In this document: piece by piece, positions 18,003-25,463 of the stretch
How the letters are laid out: every line of letters begins with the position of its first letter
Numbering within the stretch: position 1 is the stretch's first letter
NCBI GenBank assembly: GCA_944323885.1
Contig: CALUUD010000001.1
Span: forward strand, 62,001-126,000
DNA length: 64,000 bases
Origin: an uncultured Helicobacteraceae bacterium
GTDB lineage: Bacteria > Campylobacterota > Campylobacteria > Campylobacterales > Helicobacteraceae
Direction: 5' to 3'
Notes under the pieces: generated by a model
Told to the model about the DNA's origin: nothing
Seen by the model: only the letters and a program-made list of their open reading frames with translations
The model's database searches: none
Translations under genes and position numbers: made by a program

Positions 18003-19202
18003 TTACTGAAGTATCTTAGTTACAACACCAGCACCAACTGTTCTACCACCCTCACGAATAGCAAAACGTGTTCCCTCTTCAAGAGCAATTGGATTTATAA
18101 GTTCAACAGTAATTTTGACATTATCTCCAGGCATAACCATTTCTACACCATCAGGCAATGTTATAGAACCAGTTACATCTGTAGTTCTAACATAAAATTG
18201 TGGTCTGTACCCATTGAAAAATGGTGTATGTCGTCCACCTTCATCTTTTGAAAGAACATATACTTCACCTTCAAACTTAGTATGAGGAGTAATTGAACCA
18301 GGCTTGCAAAGAACCATACCTCTTTCAACTTCTTCTTTCTTTGTTCCTCTTAAAAGAACACCCACATTATCACCAGCCTCACCTTTATCCAACTCTTTTC
18401 TAAACATTTCAACACCAGTAATTGTAGTTTTTTGGGTATCTCTAATACCAACAATCTCTACTTCATCACCTACTTTTACTACACCTCTTTCAATTCTTCC
18501 TGTTACAACAGTTCCACGACCTGCAATTGAAAATACATCTTCTACAGGCATAAGAAATGTCTTTTCAGTATCTCTTTGTGGAGTTGGGATATAAGCATCA
18601 ACTTCAGCCATCAGTTTAAGAATTTTTTCACCCCACTCACCAATTTGTCCTGTTTTTGCTTCTTCTAGTGCCTTTAACGCCGAACCAGCTACTATTGGAG
18701 TATCATCACCTGGAAATTCATACTTGCTTAATAATTCCCTAACTTCCATTTCAACTAATTCTAATAGATCAGGATCATCAAGCATATCTTGTTTATTCAA
18801 GAAAACAACAATGTATGGAACACCAACTTGGCGAGATAATAAAATATGCTCTCTTGTTTGAGGCATAGGACCATCAGCAGCAGAAACAACAAGTATAGCA
18901 CCATCCATTTGCGCTGCACCAGTAATCATATTTTTTACATAGTCAGCATGTCCAGGACAATCAACATGAGCATAATGTCTATTTTCTGTCTCATACTCAA
19001 TATGAGAAGTTGCAATAGTTATCCCTCTTTCTTTCTCTTCAGGCGCATTATCGATATTATCATAATCTTTTAATTCAGCAAGACCTTTTAATGACAAAAC
19101 AGCAGAAATAGCTGCACTTAAAGTTGTTTTACCATGATCAACGTGTCCAATTGTTCCAACATTAACATGCGGTTTATTTTTAACAAATTTTTCTTTTGCC
19201 AT
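18003..19202 (-). CDS. tuf: Elongation factor Tu
   Basis: EF-Tu delivers aminoacyl-tRNA to the ribosome as a GTP complex. The 399-residue product shows G1 (GHVDHGKTT), G3 (DCPGHADY) and G4 (NKQD), then domains II and III ending [10 protein letters not shown]. The ATG at 19202 (MAKEKF) is chosen because GGAG lies just upstream. An in-frame extension would run into the tRNA-Thr gene and is not credible. It is the only tuf copy in the window, in the conserved tRNA-Thr-Tyr-Gly-Thr-tuf order. Confidence 0.98.
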   Translation of the reverse strand: MAKEKFVKNKPHVNVGTIGHVDHGKTTLSAAISAVLSLKGLAELKDYDNIDNAPEEKERGITIATSHIEYETENRHYAHVDCPGHADYVKNMITGAAQMDGAILVVSAADGPMPQTREHILLSRQVGVPYIVVFLNKQDMLDDPDLLELVEMEVRELLSKYEFPGDDTPIVAGSALKALEEAKTGQIGEWGEKILKLMAEVDAYIPTPQRDTEKTFLMPVEDVFSIAGRGTVVTGRIERGVVKVGDEVEIVGIRDTQKTTITGVEMFRKELDKGEAGDNVGVLLRGTKKEEVERGMVLCKPGSITPHTKFEGEVYVLSKDEGGRHTPFFNGYRPQFYVRTTDVTGSITLPDGVEMVMPGDNVKITVELINPIALEEGTRFAIREGGRTVGAGVVTKILQ

Positions 19203-19237
19203 GTTTTCTCCTTTATTTAAAGTATCGTAAATAAAAC

Positions 19238-19312
19238 TGGAGCCCACAAGCGGGATTGAACCGCCGACCTCTTCCTTACCAAGGAAGTGCTCTGCCACTG
19301 AGCTATATGGGC
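19238..19312 (-). tRNA. trnT: tRNA-Thr (GGU anticodon)
   Basis: The acceptor GCCCATA pairs with TGTGGGC, and the anticodon stem CTTCC/GGAAG holds TTGGTAA with anticodon GGT. The T loop is TTCAATC and a 3' CCA is encoded. It lies 35 bases before the tuf start in the same orientation. Confidence 0.95.
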
Positions 19313-19413
19313 ACTTATCTTTAATTAGATATTATTTTGGAAAACTATTTGAAATATTACAACGAAAGATATGCTTGAAATATTTCAGCTCCCAGAATAT
19401 AATTAAATATTTT

Positions 19414-19490
19414 TGGAGCGGGAGACGGGGCTCGAACCCGCGACCCTCAGCTTGGAAGGCTGATGCTCTAGCCAACTGAGCTACTCCCGC
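19414..19490 (-). tRNA. trnG: tRNA-Gly (UCC anticodon)
   Basis: The acceptor GCGGGAG pairs with CTCCCGC across the ends (the 3' side is written CTCCCGC before TCCA). The anticodon stem TCAGC/GCTGA holds CTTCCAA with anticodon TCC. The T loop is TTCGAGC and CCA is encoded. It is part of the Thr-Tyr-Gly-Thr-tuf transcript. Confidence 0.95.
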
Positions 19491-19505
19491 ATCACTCACA
19501 ATAAA

Positions 19506-19591
<86 letters not shown>

Positions 19592-19650
19592 CAAAAAACA
19601 TTAAGAACTGGTAACACACTGAAAATATAAATACTATTATAAAAGTGTTA

Positions 19651-19726
19651 TGGAGCTGGTTAAGGGACTTGAACCCCCGGCCTGCTGCTTACAAGGCAGC
19701 TGCTCTACCAACTGAGCTAAACCAGC
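19651..19726 (-). tRNA. trnT: tRNA-Thr (UGU anticodon)
   Basis: The acceptor GCTGGTT pairs with AACCAGC, the anticodon stem GCTGC/GCAGC holds CTTGTAA with anticodon TGT, and CCA is encoded. It is the first gene after a consensus sigma-70 promoter and opens the tRNA-tuf transcript. Confidence 0.95.
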
Positions 19727-19745
19727 ATAAAATTTAAAAGTCTGA

Positions 19746-19774
19746 ATTATGACAAAAAACAATATAAATGTCAA
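19746..19774 (-). promoter_or_regulatory. Consensus sigma-70 promoter of the tRNA-tuf operon
   Basis: On the minus strand TTGACA (19769-19774) is followed by a 17-base spacer and CATAAT (19746-19751). The predicted start point is near 19739, about 13 bases before the tRNA-Thr(UGU) 5' end. A perfect -35 hexamer with ideal spacing is notable, because housekeeping promoters in this phylum usually lack a recognisable -35 box. Confidence 0.8.
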
Positions 19775-19960
19775 GAACAAAATACATCTAATAATCTCAA
19801 TTAGGTATAATCTTAAAGTTATATTTTTTGGAGCATAAAATAAAACTTAACCTTGTAATAACTAAGCATTGTTTGGACTAACAATACTTCGTTATAGTAT
19901 TATAAATTTTTAGGTTTACTTAATGTATTTTGATGGAATTTAATATTATCTTTATTTTTT

Positions 19961-19980
19961 AAGATGTCTATAGACATCTT
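19961..19980. repeat. 20-base perfect palindrome after ccp
   Basis: AAGATGTCTA followed by its exact complement forms a palindrome flanked by a T run on the left and an A run on the right, which lengthens the stem to about 15 bp. It lies 6 bases beyond the ccp stop. The flanking runs pair with each other instead of forming a free U tail, so it is at best a non-canonical terminator or an mRNA 3'-end stabiliser. Confidence 0.5.
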
Positions 19981-19986
19981 AAAAAT

Positions 19987-21009
19987 CTATTTAAATTGTG
20001 GTTTTGGAGTATCTAGAGTTTGTGCTGGAAGCATAGGATATACTATTTCTGGTTTTACTCCTGTTAAAGAATTAAAAAATATTTCTATTTTTTTTGCATC
20101 ATCATCACTTATTTCAGCACCTAATTGAATACTTGCCATCTCTTTTATAGCATCTTTCACATCCCAGTATTGACCATTATGAAAATAAGGCATAGTTTCT
20201 AATACATTTCTTAATGTAGGTGTTTTTACCATACCATTTACATCACCTTTAAATCCACCAACATTCGCAAATTTATACTCTCTTGCAACTCCAAGTGGTT
20301 GCATTGTTCCACCTAAATTTATATCATTATGACAAGCTGTGCAACCCTTATCTATAAAAACATTTAAACCTTCTTGTTCTTTTGCACTTAGGGCTTTAGT
20401 GTTGCCTCGTAAAAAATCATCGTATCTAGATGGGGTTACCAATGTTTTTTCAAATACAGCGATAGCATCTGCAATAGTATCAAAATCAATTTTTACATTT
20501 TCTCCGTAGGCTTTTTTGAATGCAACTACATACTCTGGAATAGAAGTAATCTTTGCTATAACAACCTCTGGACTTGCATTCATTTCTGGTGCAGCCTGCA
20601 TTGGACCCTTTGCTTGATCTTGAAGGTGTGCACTTCTCCCATCCCAAAATTGAGATGAATTAAAAACAGAATTATAAACTGTAGGAGAATTTAGATGTTG
20701 TGGATTCTGTGTCCATTTATGCCCGATGGCAGCAGGTACTATATCTGCACCACCTAATCCTAAATTATGACAAGTATTACATGAAATCAAATTAGAGCTA
20801 GAAATCCTAGGATCAAAGTAAAGCTTTTTCCCAAGCTCAATTTTTAATTTATTTTGTTTAGTGTTACCTGTAATCTTAGTAAGTTCATTACCAACTGGTA
20901 TTGGCTTTAAGCCAGAATCTATGGCCTTTTTTATCAACTCCTCTCCACTAGCAGCAAACAATATTGTAGCTCCAAGAAAAATTGAACTAATTACGAATGA
21001 AATTCTCAT
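19987..21009 (-). CDS. ccp: Di-heme cytochrome c peroxidase
   Basis: This periplasmic enzyme reduces hydrogen peroxide to water with electrons from cytochrome c. The 340-residue protein starts with a hydrophobic Sec signal peptide (about residues 1-20). It carries two heme c attachment sites, CNTCH (77-81) and CTACH (223-227). The family motifs FWDGR and LRNVLETMPYFHNGQYW are present. AGAGG precedes the ATG. An 18-bp palindrome 30-47 bases upstream is a candidate operator. The gene is divergent from fliQ. Confidence 0.96.
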   Translation of the reverse strand: MRISFVISSIFLGATILFAASGEELIKKAIDSGLKPIPVGNELTKITGNTKQNKLKIELGKKLYFDPRISSSNLISCNTCHNLGLGGADIVPAAIGHKWTQNPQHLNSPTVYNSVFNSSQFWDGRSAHLQDQAKGPMQAAPEMNASPEVVIAKITSIPEYVVAFKKAYGENVKIDFDTIADAIAVFEKTLVTPSRYDDFLRGNTKALSAKEQEGLNVFIDKGCTACHNDINLGGTMQPLGVAREYKFANVGGFKGDVNGMVKTPTLRNVLETMPYFHNGQYWDVKDAIKEMASIQLGAEISDDDAKKIEIFFNSLTGVKPEIVYPMLPAQTLDTPKPQFK

Positions 21010-21038
21010 AAGAAACCTCTCACTTAATTAAATTTAAA

Positions 21039-21056
21039 ATAGAATTCGTATTCTAT
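21039..21056. promoter_or_regulatory. Candidate operator upstream of ccp
   Basis: ATAGAAT-TCGT-ATTCTAT is a perfect dyad with 7-base arms, 30-47 bases upstream of the ccp start and touching a possible -10 box (TATCAT, minus strand, 21055-21060). The core TAGAAT-N4-ATTCTA recurs in the ffh/perR control region at 46992-47009. A PerR/Fur-family protein could bind both. This is an inference from the palindrome and the peroxidase function. Confidence 0.45.
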
Positions 21057-21204
21057 GATATTTTTTATTATTTAACTTGATATATAGCAAGAAAATTCAA
21101 GAAAATAATATTTTTTAAAGATAATAGCTGTTCTATTGTGTTAATATTCTAACCATAATAATGCCAAAATTAATACCAAAAATCATAGAATAAAGTGATA
21201 CAAC

Positions 21205-21471
21205 ATGGAAGCAAAGTTTATATCTCTAGCAATTGAAACATATAAAATAACATTAATTGTATCATTGCCTTTATTGCTTACTGGATTAATTGTGGGTTTA
21301 TTAGTAAGCATATTTCAAGCAACTACACAAATAAATGACGCTACACTTTCGTTTATACCAAAGATTTTAGCAATCATTGCAGTATTAATTTTCACAATGC
21401 CTTGGATGTTAAGTATGATAACAGACTACACTAGAATCTTATTTAACATGATTCCTGATTTTCCATTTTAA
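21205..21471 (+). CDS. fliQ: Flagellar export apparatus protein FliQ
   Basis: FliQ is a small inner-membrane component of the flagellar type III export gate, with FliP and FliR. The 88-residue protein has two hydrophobic helices (about 16-38 and 52-72) and the family core VSIFQATTQINDATLSFIPKI. It is followed 20 bases later by murB, a pairing also found in Helicobacter. Confidence 0.95.
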   Translation: MEAKFISLAIETYKITLIVSLPLLLTGLIVGLLVSIFQATTQINDATLSFIPKILAIIAVLIFTMPWMLSMITDYTRILFNMIPDFPF

Positions 21472-21491
21472 TCATAAAACAAAAATCTAGC

Positions 21492-22286
21492 ATGTTAGAA
21501 AAAAATATAGATTTTAAATATTATTCAAACATTAGAATTGGTGGAATAAAAAAAATAAAAATAGCACAGAATGTAAATGAAGCAATAGAATTGGCAAAAA
21601 CAAATACAATAATTGGAAAAGCAAACAATATACTCATATCGCCAGATGCAGAAAATCTATTTTGTCTTGGAGATGAGTTTGATTACATACAAGATGAAAA
21701 GAATTATATAGAAGTAGGCGCAAAAAGTAACAATAGAAAAGTATTCTTATACTTTAAAGAAAAAAACTTGGGTGGTATAGAGTTTTTAGGTTCTCTTCCT
21801 GGAAGTATTGGCGGAACTATAAAAATGAATGCTGGCATGAAAGAATATGAAATAAAAGATTCTATTATATCTGTATGCATTAATGGTGATTGGATAGAAT
21901 CTAGCAAGATAAATTTCACATATAGACATAGCAATATAAATGGAATAATAACAGCAGTAAGATTTAAAAAGCGAAATGGTTTTATGAGTAATCTAGAATT
22001 ATTATTTAAAGAAATGAGAAAAAACCAACCAAGAGAACCAAGTCTTGGTAGCTGCTTTAAAAATCCAAAAGAAATTCCAGCAGGCAAACTTTTGGATATG
22101 GTAAATTTAAAAGGGTTTAGAATTGGTGATATGTCTTTTAGTAAAAAGCATGCAAATTTTCTAGTTAATCTTGGAAATGGAAGTTTTGATGATGCAATAG
22201 AGTTAATAAATATAGCACAAAATACAATATACAAAAAATACAAAATAAACCTAGAACCTGAAATAATAATTATAAAAGGAGAATAA
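21492..22286 (+). CDS. murB: UDP-N-acetylenolpyruvoylglucosamine reductase
   Basis: MurB is the FAD/NADPH-dependent enzyme that makes UDP-MurNAc in peptidoglycan synthesis. The 264-residue form is the short version seen in this phylum. Recognisable parts are the FAD-binding GGIEFLGSLPGSIGG segment, the catalytic serine in LGSCFKNP, and the C-terminal EPEIIIIKG with the active-site glutamate. The stop is directly followed by the ATG of the phosphatase gene, so the two are coupled. Confidence 0.94.
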   Translation: MLEKNIDFKYYSNIRIGGIKKIKIAQNVNEAIELAKTNTIIGKANNILISPDAENLFCLGDEFDYIQDEKNYIEVGAKSNNRKVFLYFKEKNLGGIEFLGSLPGSIGGTIKMNAGMKEYEIKDSIISVCINGDWIESSKINFTYRHSNINGIITAVRFKKRNGFMSNLELLFKEMRKNQPREPSLGSCFKNPKEIPAGKLLDMVNLKGFRIGDMSFSKKHANFLVNLGNGSFDDAIELINIAQNTIYKKYKINLEPEIIIIKGE

Positions 22287-22739
22287 ATGAAAATTTTGTT
22301 TGTATGCTTAGGAAATATATGCAGATCACCACTTGCTGAAGGTATAGCAAGGGAATATATCAAGAAGCATAACTTAGATATAAAAATAGATTCATGTGGA
22401 ACTAGTGGTTGGCATACAGGAGATGCTCCAGATAAAAGATCAATTGATGTTGCAAATAAATATGGTATCGATATAAGTATGCTAAGAGGTAGGCAAATTA
22501 GTTTATATAGTGATGCAGATTGGGATTATTATATTGTTATGGATGAAAATAATAAAAAAGATTTAATAAATATGGGTTTTCCAAAAGAAAAAATAAAAAA
22601 AATAGGGGAATTTGGTGCAAATAATAATGATGTTCCTGATCCATATAATTACAAAGATATGCAAGGATTTGATAATGTGTTTAATATGATTAAATCTTGT
22701 ATTTACAATATGTTTGAATCTGAAATAAAAATTATTTAA
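22287..22739 (+). CDS. Low-molecular-weight protein-tyrosine phosphatase
   Basis: The N terminus [19 protein letters not shown] contains the C-x5-R-S phosphate-binding loop of the cytoplasmic LMW-PTP family, and DPYNY provides the general-acid aspartate. Length (150) is standard. AAAGGAG precedes the ATG and the gene begins immediately after the murB stop. The substrate cannot be read from the sequence. No capsule or kinase gene is adjacent. Confidence 0.92.
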   Translation: MKILFVCLGNICRSPLAEGIAREYIKKHNLDIKIDSCGTSGWHTGDAPDKRSIDVANKYGIDISMLRGRQISLYSDADWDYYIVMDENNKKDLINMGFPKEKIKKIGEFGANNNDVPDPYNYKDMQGFDNVFNMIKSCIYNMFESEIKII

Positions 22740-22802
22740 AATTCAAGCAAATATTGTAAGTCTGCTCATATCATACTTTAATAATTATTTTTTAAAATTA
22801 CT

Positions 22803-22838
22803 TGTTATAATGCAAGATATATATGTTACAAAATGTAA
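22803..22838 (+). promoter_or_regulatory. Possible extended -10 promoter and dyad for the fdh locus
   Basis: TGTTATAAT at 22803-22811 is an extended -10 box. About 15 bases downstream lies the small dyad TTACA-AAA-TGTAA (22826-22838), placed where a repressor would block the start region. The 203-base gap to the previous gene otherwise shows only AT-rich sequence. No -35 box is apparent. Confidence 0.4.
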
Positions 22839-22942
22839 TAAGTAATCATTTATAAACAATAACTATATTCATAAAATCGTAAAGTATCAGTTAAAATTAC
22901 TCACAAAAATTAAAATTTGACTTAAATTTAGGTTATAACAAA

Positions 22943-24454
22943 ATGCAGTATGATGATATAAATCCACTATTTCAGATATTAAACGCTACACAAAGTGCAA
23001 TATTAAAAGATGGATATAACATATTATTATCAAATATTGGGTTAGACTATCAAAGCGATATCAGTGCAAATAATACTATACTTGTTGTTGGTGAAAATAA
23101 ATTGGCAAATGAATTTGTCAGTAAGACACAAGATAAATTTAAAATTATACAAAAATCATATATAGAGCAGTATGGTGGAATCATAGGAGACTTTATATCT
23201 ATAGTAGAAAATGAAGAAATCCAAACATCGCAAATAATATTTTTTATTAAACCACAGCTAGATTCTAGAATCATAAGTAAAACAGCACAAATTGGTATTC
23301 ATTTTGCAAATGAATACCACAGTATAGATTCTATGATTAATGCTATAGAAGACCTTATTGGGGATTTTACATACGAAAATACAATTTTGTATAATGAAAA
23401 TAAATGTCAATATCATCATAGAAGCAAAACAGGCAATTCATATTGTTATGAATGTGAAAATATATGTCCTACTTTTGCAATAACAAAAGATGATGAATTG
23501 AAGGAACTAAGGTTTTCAGACATAGATTGCATATTTTGTGGAAAATGTGTAGGTGTATGCCCAAGTGGTGCAATGCAAAAAGCAAATGCTCCACTTATTG
23601 AAATAACAAAAGCTGCAAGATTGTATCAAGATAAAATACCTCTTATTGTTGGTAAACAAGATATAGAATATATTTCACAAATAAACGATATAAAAGACTC
23701 GCAAGTAATTCCATTAGTATTGCCAAACATAAATATGTTAAATGAAGTATATTTATTATCCATATTGCAATCAACTGGCACACAATGTCTTATATATGGA
23801 AACATAGAATCAAATTTGCATGATGCTATTGAATTTGTAAATGAAATATATAACAAAATATTTAACCAAAAAGCTATATATACACAAAATGAATTAACAT
23901 CATTTAATGATATAAAGATAAGTAGCTTTCCAAAATATATATACAATGCAGAATCTACAGAATTTAGTAGAGAAATATTTGCAGAAAGAATAAAATTTTT
24001 CATCAAAGATAATGATTATGGAATTCTAGAAAATAAACCAAGCATAAAATACACAGATTTAAATATAAGATCAGATAAATGCACTCTTTGTATGTCATGT
24101 GTAGAATCATGCAATACAAATGCACTAATTAGTTCAAAAAGCAACTTTGAACTACTATTTAATCCATCAAAATGTACAACTTGTAATGTATGTGTTGATA
24201 TATGTCCAGAGCATGCAATAGAAATGCCACTTGATGGATTTAGACTACATACTTCATTCTTTGAATATAAAACACAAGCATATGATGAGCCGTTTAAATG
24301 TATAGAATGTGGAAAAATATTTGCAAGTGAAAAATCAATAACAAAAGTACAATCAATTATGCTCCCATTATTTGGAAACGATGAAGTTAAGAAAAAATCA
24401 ATATTATGTTGTGCAGACTGTAAAGTAAAAATAATGTTCAAAGCACAAAGTTAG
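22943..24454 (+). CDS. Multi-cluster 4Fe-4S polyferredoxin of the formate dehydrogenase locus
   Basis: The 503-residue protein carries four ferredoxin-type cysteine motifs in two pairs. They start near residues 167 (CYECENIC), 196 (CIFCGKCVGVC), 380 (CTLCMSCVESC) and 411 (CTTCNVCVDIC). A C-terminal CIECG...CCADCK pair near 453 and 491 looks like a zinc or extra metal site. There is no signal peptide, so it is likely cytoplasmic. The N-terminal 150 residues and the segment 215-370 match nothing I recognise. It is 10 bases before the TorD-like gene and probably co-transcribed with fdhA, so an electron-transfer or maturation role is likely. Confidence 0.75.
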   Translation: MQYDDINPLFQILNATQSAILKDGYNILLSNIGLDYQSDISANNTILVVGENKLANEFVSKTQDKFKIIQKSYIEQYGGIIGDFISIVENEEIQTSQIIFFIKPQLDSRIISKTAQIGIHFANEYHSIDSMINAIEDLIGDFTYENTILYNENKCQYHHRSKTGNSYCYECENICPTFAITKDDELKELRFSDIDCIFCGKCVGVCPSGAMQKANAPLIEITKAARLYQDKIPLIVGKQDIEYISQINDIKDSQVIPLVLPNINMLNEVYLLSILQSTGTQCLIYGNIESNLHDAIEFVNEIYNKIFNQKAIYTQNELTSFNDIKISSFPKYIYNAESTEFSREIFAERIKFFIKDNDYGILENKPSIKYTDLNIRSDKCTLCMSCVESCNTNALISSKSNFELLFNPSKCTTCNVCVDICPEHAIEMPLDGFRLHTSFFEYKTQAYDEPFKCIECGKIFASEKSITKVQSIMLPLFGNDEVKKKSILCCADCKVKIMFKAQS

Positions 24455-24464
24455 GGGTTTATAA

Positions 24465-25163
24465 ATGTTGAAAAAAAAAGAACATGCACAAAATAATCAA
24501 GATGAAATATTAAATAATGCTAGAATTTTATATTATGATTTTTTTGCTGGATTATTTTTATACGATCTGTTAATAAATAGACAAGAATTATTATTGGAAC
24601 AAATAAAAATACTAAAAACACAGCCTTTAAATGATGGAGATTTATTTTTTTTTGAAACCATAGAAGACGAAATACAAAAGAATGGAATGAAAAATATAAT
24701 ATTTGAATATACTAAATTTTTTATGCTTCCATTTGATGTTAACGCAGATATATCAACATATAAAAATAAAAGAAAAAATAATAATTGGTATGATGATAAT
24801 TATAAAGAAAAAAAAGATAGCTCTCAAATTTCTCTATATTTGTCTTATTATATAGATGGAACAATAGCAGGTGGTGGATTGGTAAGAGCTAAAGAAAAAA
24901 TAAGAAAAAGTAAAGTAAGATTGAATGAAAAAGAATTTAAAGAAAATGAAGAACATATTGGATTTTTATTTATTTTTAATAAATATTTATTACAAAATAA
25001 AGATTATATTTTACAAACTGAAGTCTTTAAAGATTGCATAGTTCCTATGAAAAATCAAATTATAGAAAATATAAAAAATAAATACCCAAATTCAATATAT
25101 TGTAATATATCGAATTTACTAGAGAGTTTTTTGGATTTTGAAACAGCATTCCTTGTAAAATAA
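24465..25163 (+). CDS. TorD-family redox enzyme maturation chaperone
   Basis: A 232-residue, mostly alpha-helical, lysine-rich protein without signal peptide or membrane segment. Position (directly upstream of a Tat-dependent molybdoenzyme), size and the MLPFDVN and LSYYIDGT segments suit TorD/DmsD-like chaperones that hold the apo-enzyme and shield its Tat signal. Sequence similarity is weak by eye, so the assignment rests mainly on context. A stable hairpin follows it, before the small Tat-signal gene. Confidence 0.65.
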   Translation: MLKKKEHAQNNQDEILNNARILYYDFFAGLFLYDLLINRQELLLEQIKILKTQPLNDGDLFFFETIEDEIQKNGMKNIIFEYTKFFMLPFDVNADISTYKNKRKNNNWYDDNYKEKKDSSQISLYLSYYIDGTIAGGGLVRAKEKIRKSKVRLNEKEFKENEEHIGFLFIFNKYLLQNKDYILQTEVFKDCIVPMKNQIIENIKNKYPNSIYCNISNLLESFLDFETAFLVK

Positions 25164-25175
25164 AACATTAAATCA

Positions 25176-25204
25176 AGTGGAGTTTTTTAATAAAAAATTC
25201 CACT
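25176..25204 (+). terminator. 13-bp hairpin between chaperone and Tat-protein genes
   Basis: AGTGGA-G-TTTTTT pairs with AAAAAA-T-TCCACT (one G-T pair) around a 3-base loop. It lies in the 77-base gap inside the fdh locus. There is no free U tail beyond it. It may be an mRNA-processing or stability element that lets fdhA-C be expressed above the upstream genes. Confidence 0.45.
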
Positions 25205-25240
25205 GGGTTTAACCCTCCAATAAACACATAAAGGAGAAAT

Positions 25241-25438
25241 ATGTCAAATCATAGACGAAACTTTCTCAAAACTACCGCTAAAGCAGGGGCGATAACGGCA
25301 GTTGCTGGGATAGCAATAAGTGCTTGTTCTAATACAAAAGTGGAACAACAAGAGGTTGCAAAAGGTAAATCAAGAAAACAGGAAGTGCTTTATCAAAAAA
25401 GTAAATATTGGGATGCTTACTATAAAGTAGCGCACTAA
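25241..25438 (+). CDS. Small twin-arginine-signal protein of formate dehydrogenase
   Basis: A 65-residue protein begins MSNHRRNFLKTTAKAG, a clear Tat motif (RRNFLK), then a hydrophobic stretch ending in SACSN. The mature part has a basic linker and an aromatic tail (SKYWDAYYKVAH). Such short Tat-signal proteins are known next to fdhA in Campylobacterota and other proteobacteria. Their role is undetermined; they may be a small subunit or export partner. AGGAG precedes the ATG, and fdhA starts 25 bases later. Confidence 0.8.
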   Translation: MSNHRRNFLKTTAKAGAITAVAGIAISACSNTKVEQQEVAKGKSRKQEVLYQKSKYWDAYYKVAH

Positions 25439-25463
25439 TATTTGATAATAACAAGGAAACATA

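Noticed and set aside
19203-19298. N-terminal extension of EF-Tu by 32 residues
   Set aside because: The extension runs through the tRNA-Thr(GGU) gene. The ATG at 19202 has a ribosome-binding site and the family N terminus.
21704-22363. 219-codon frame antisense to murB and the phosphatase gene
   Set aside because: murB and the phosphatase have clear catalytic motifs and conserved order. The antisense frame arises from codon bias.
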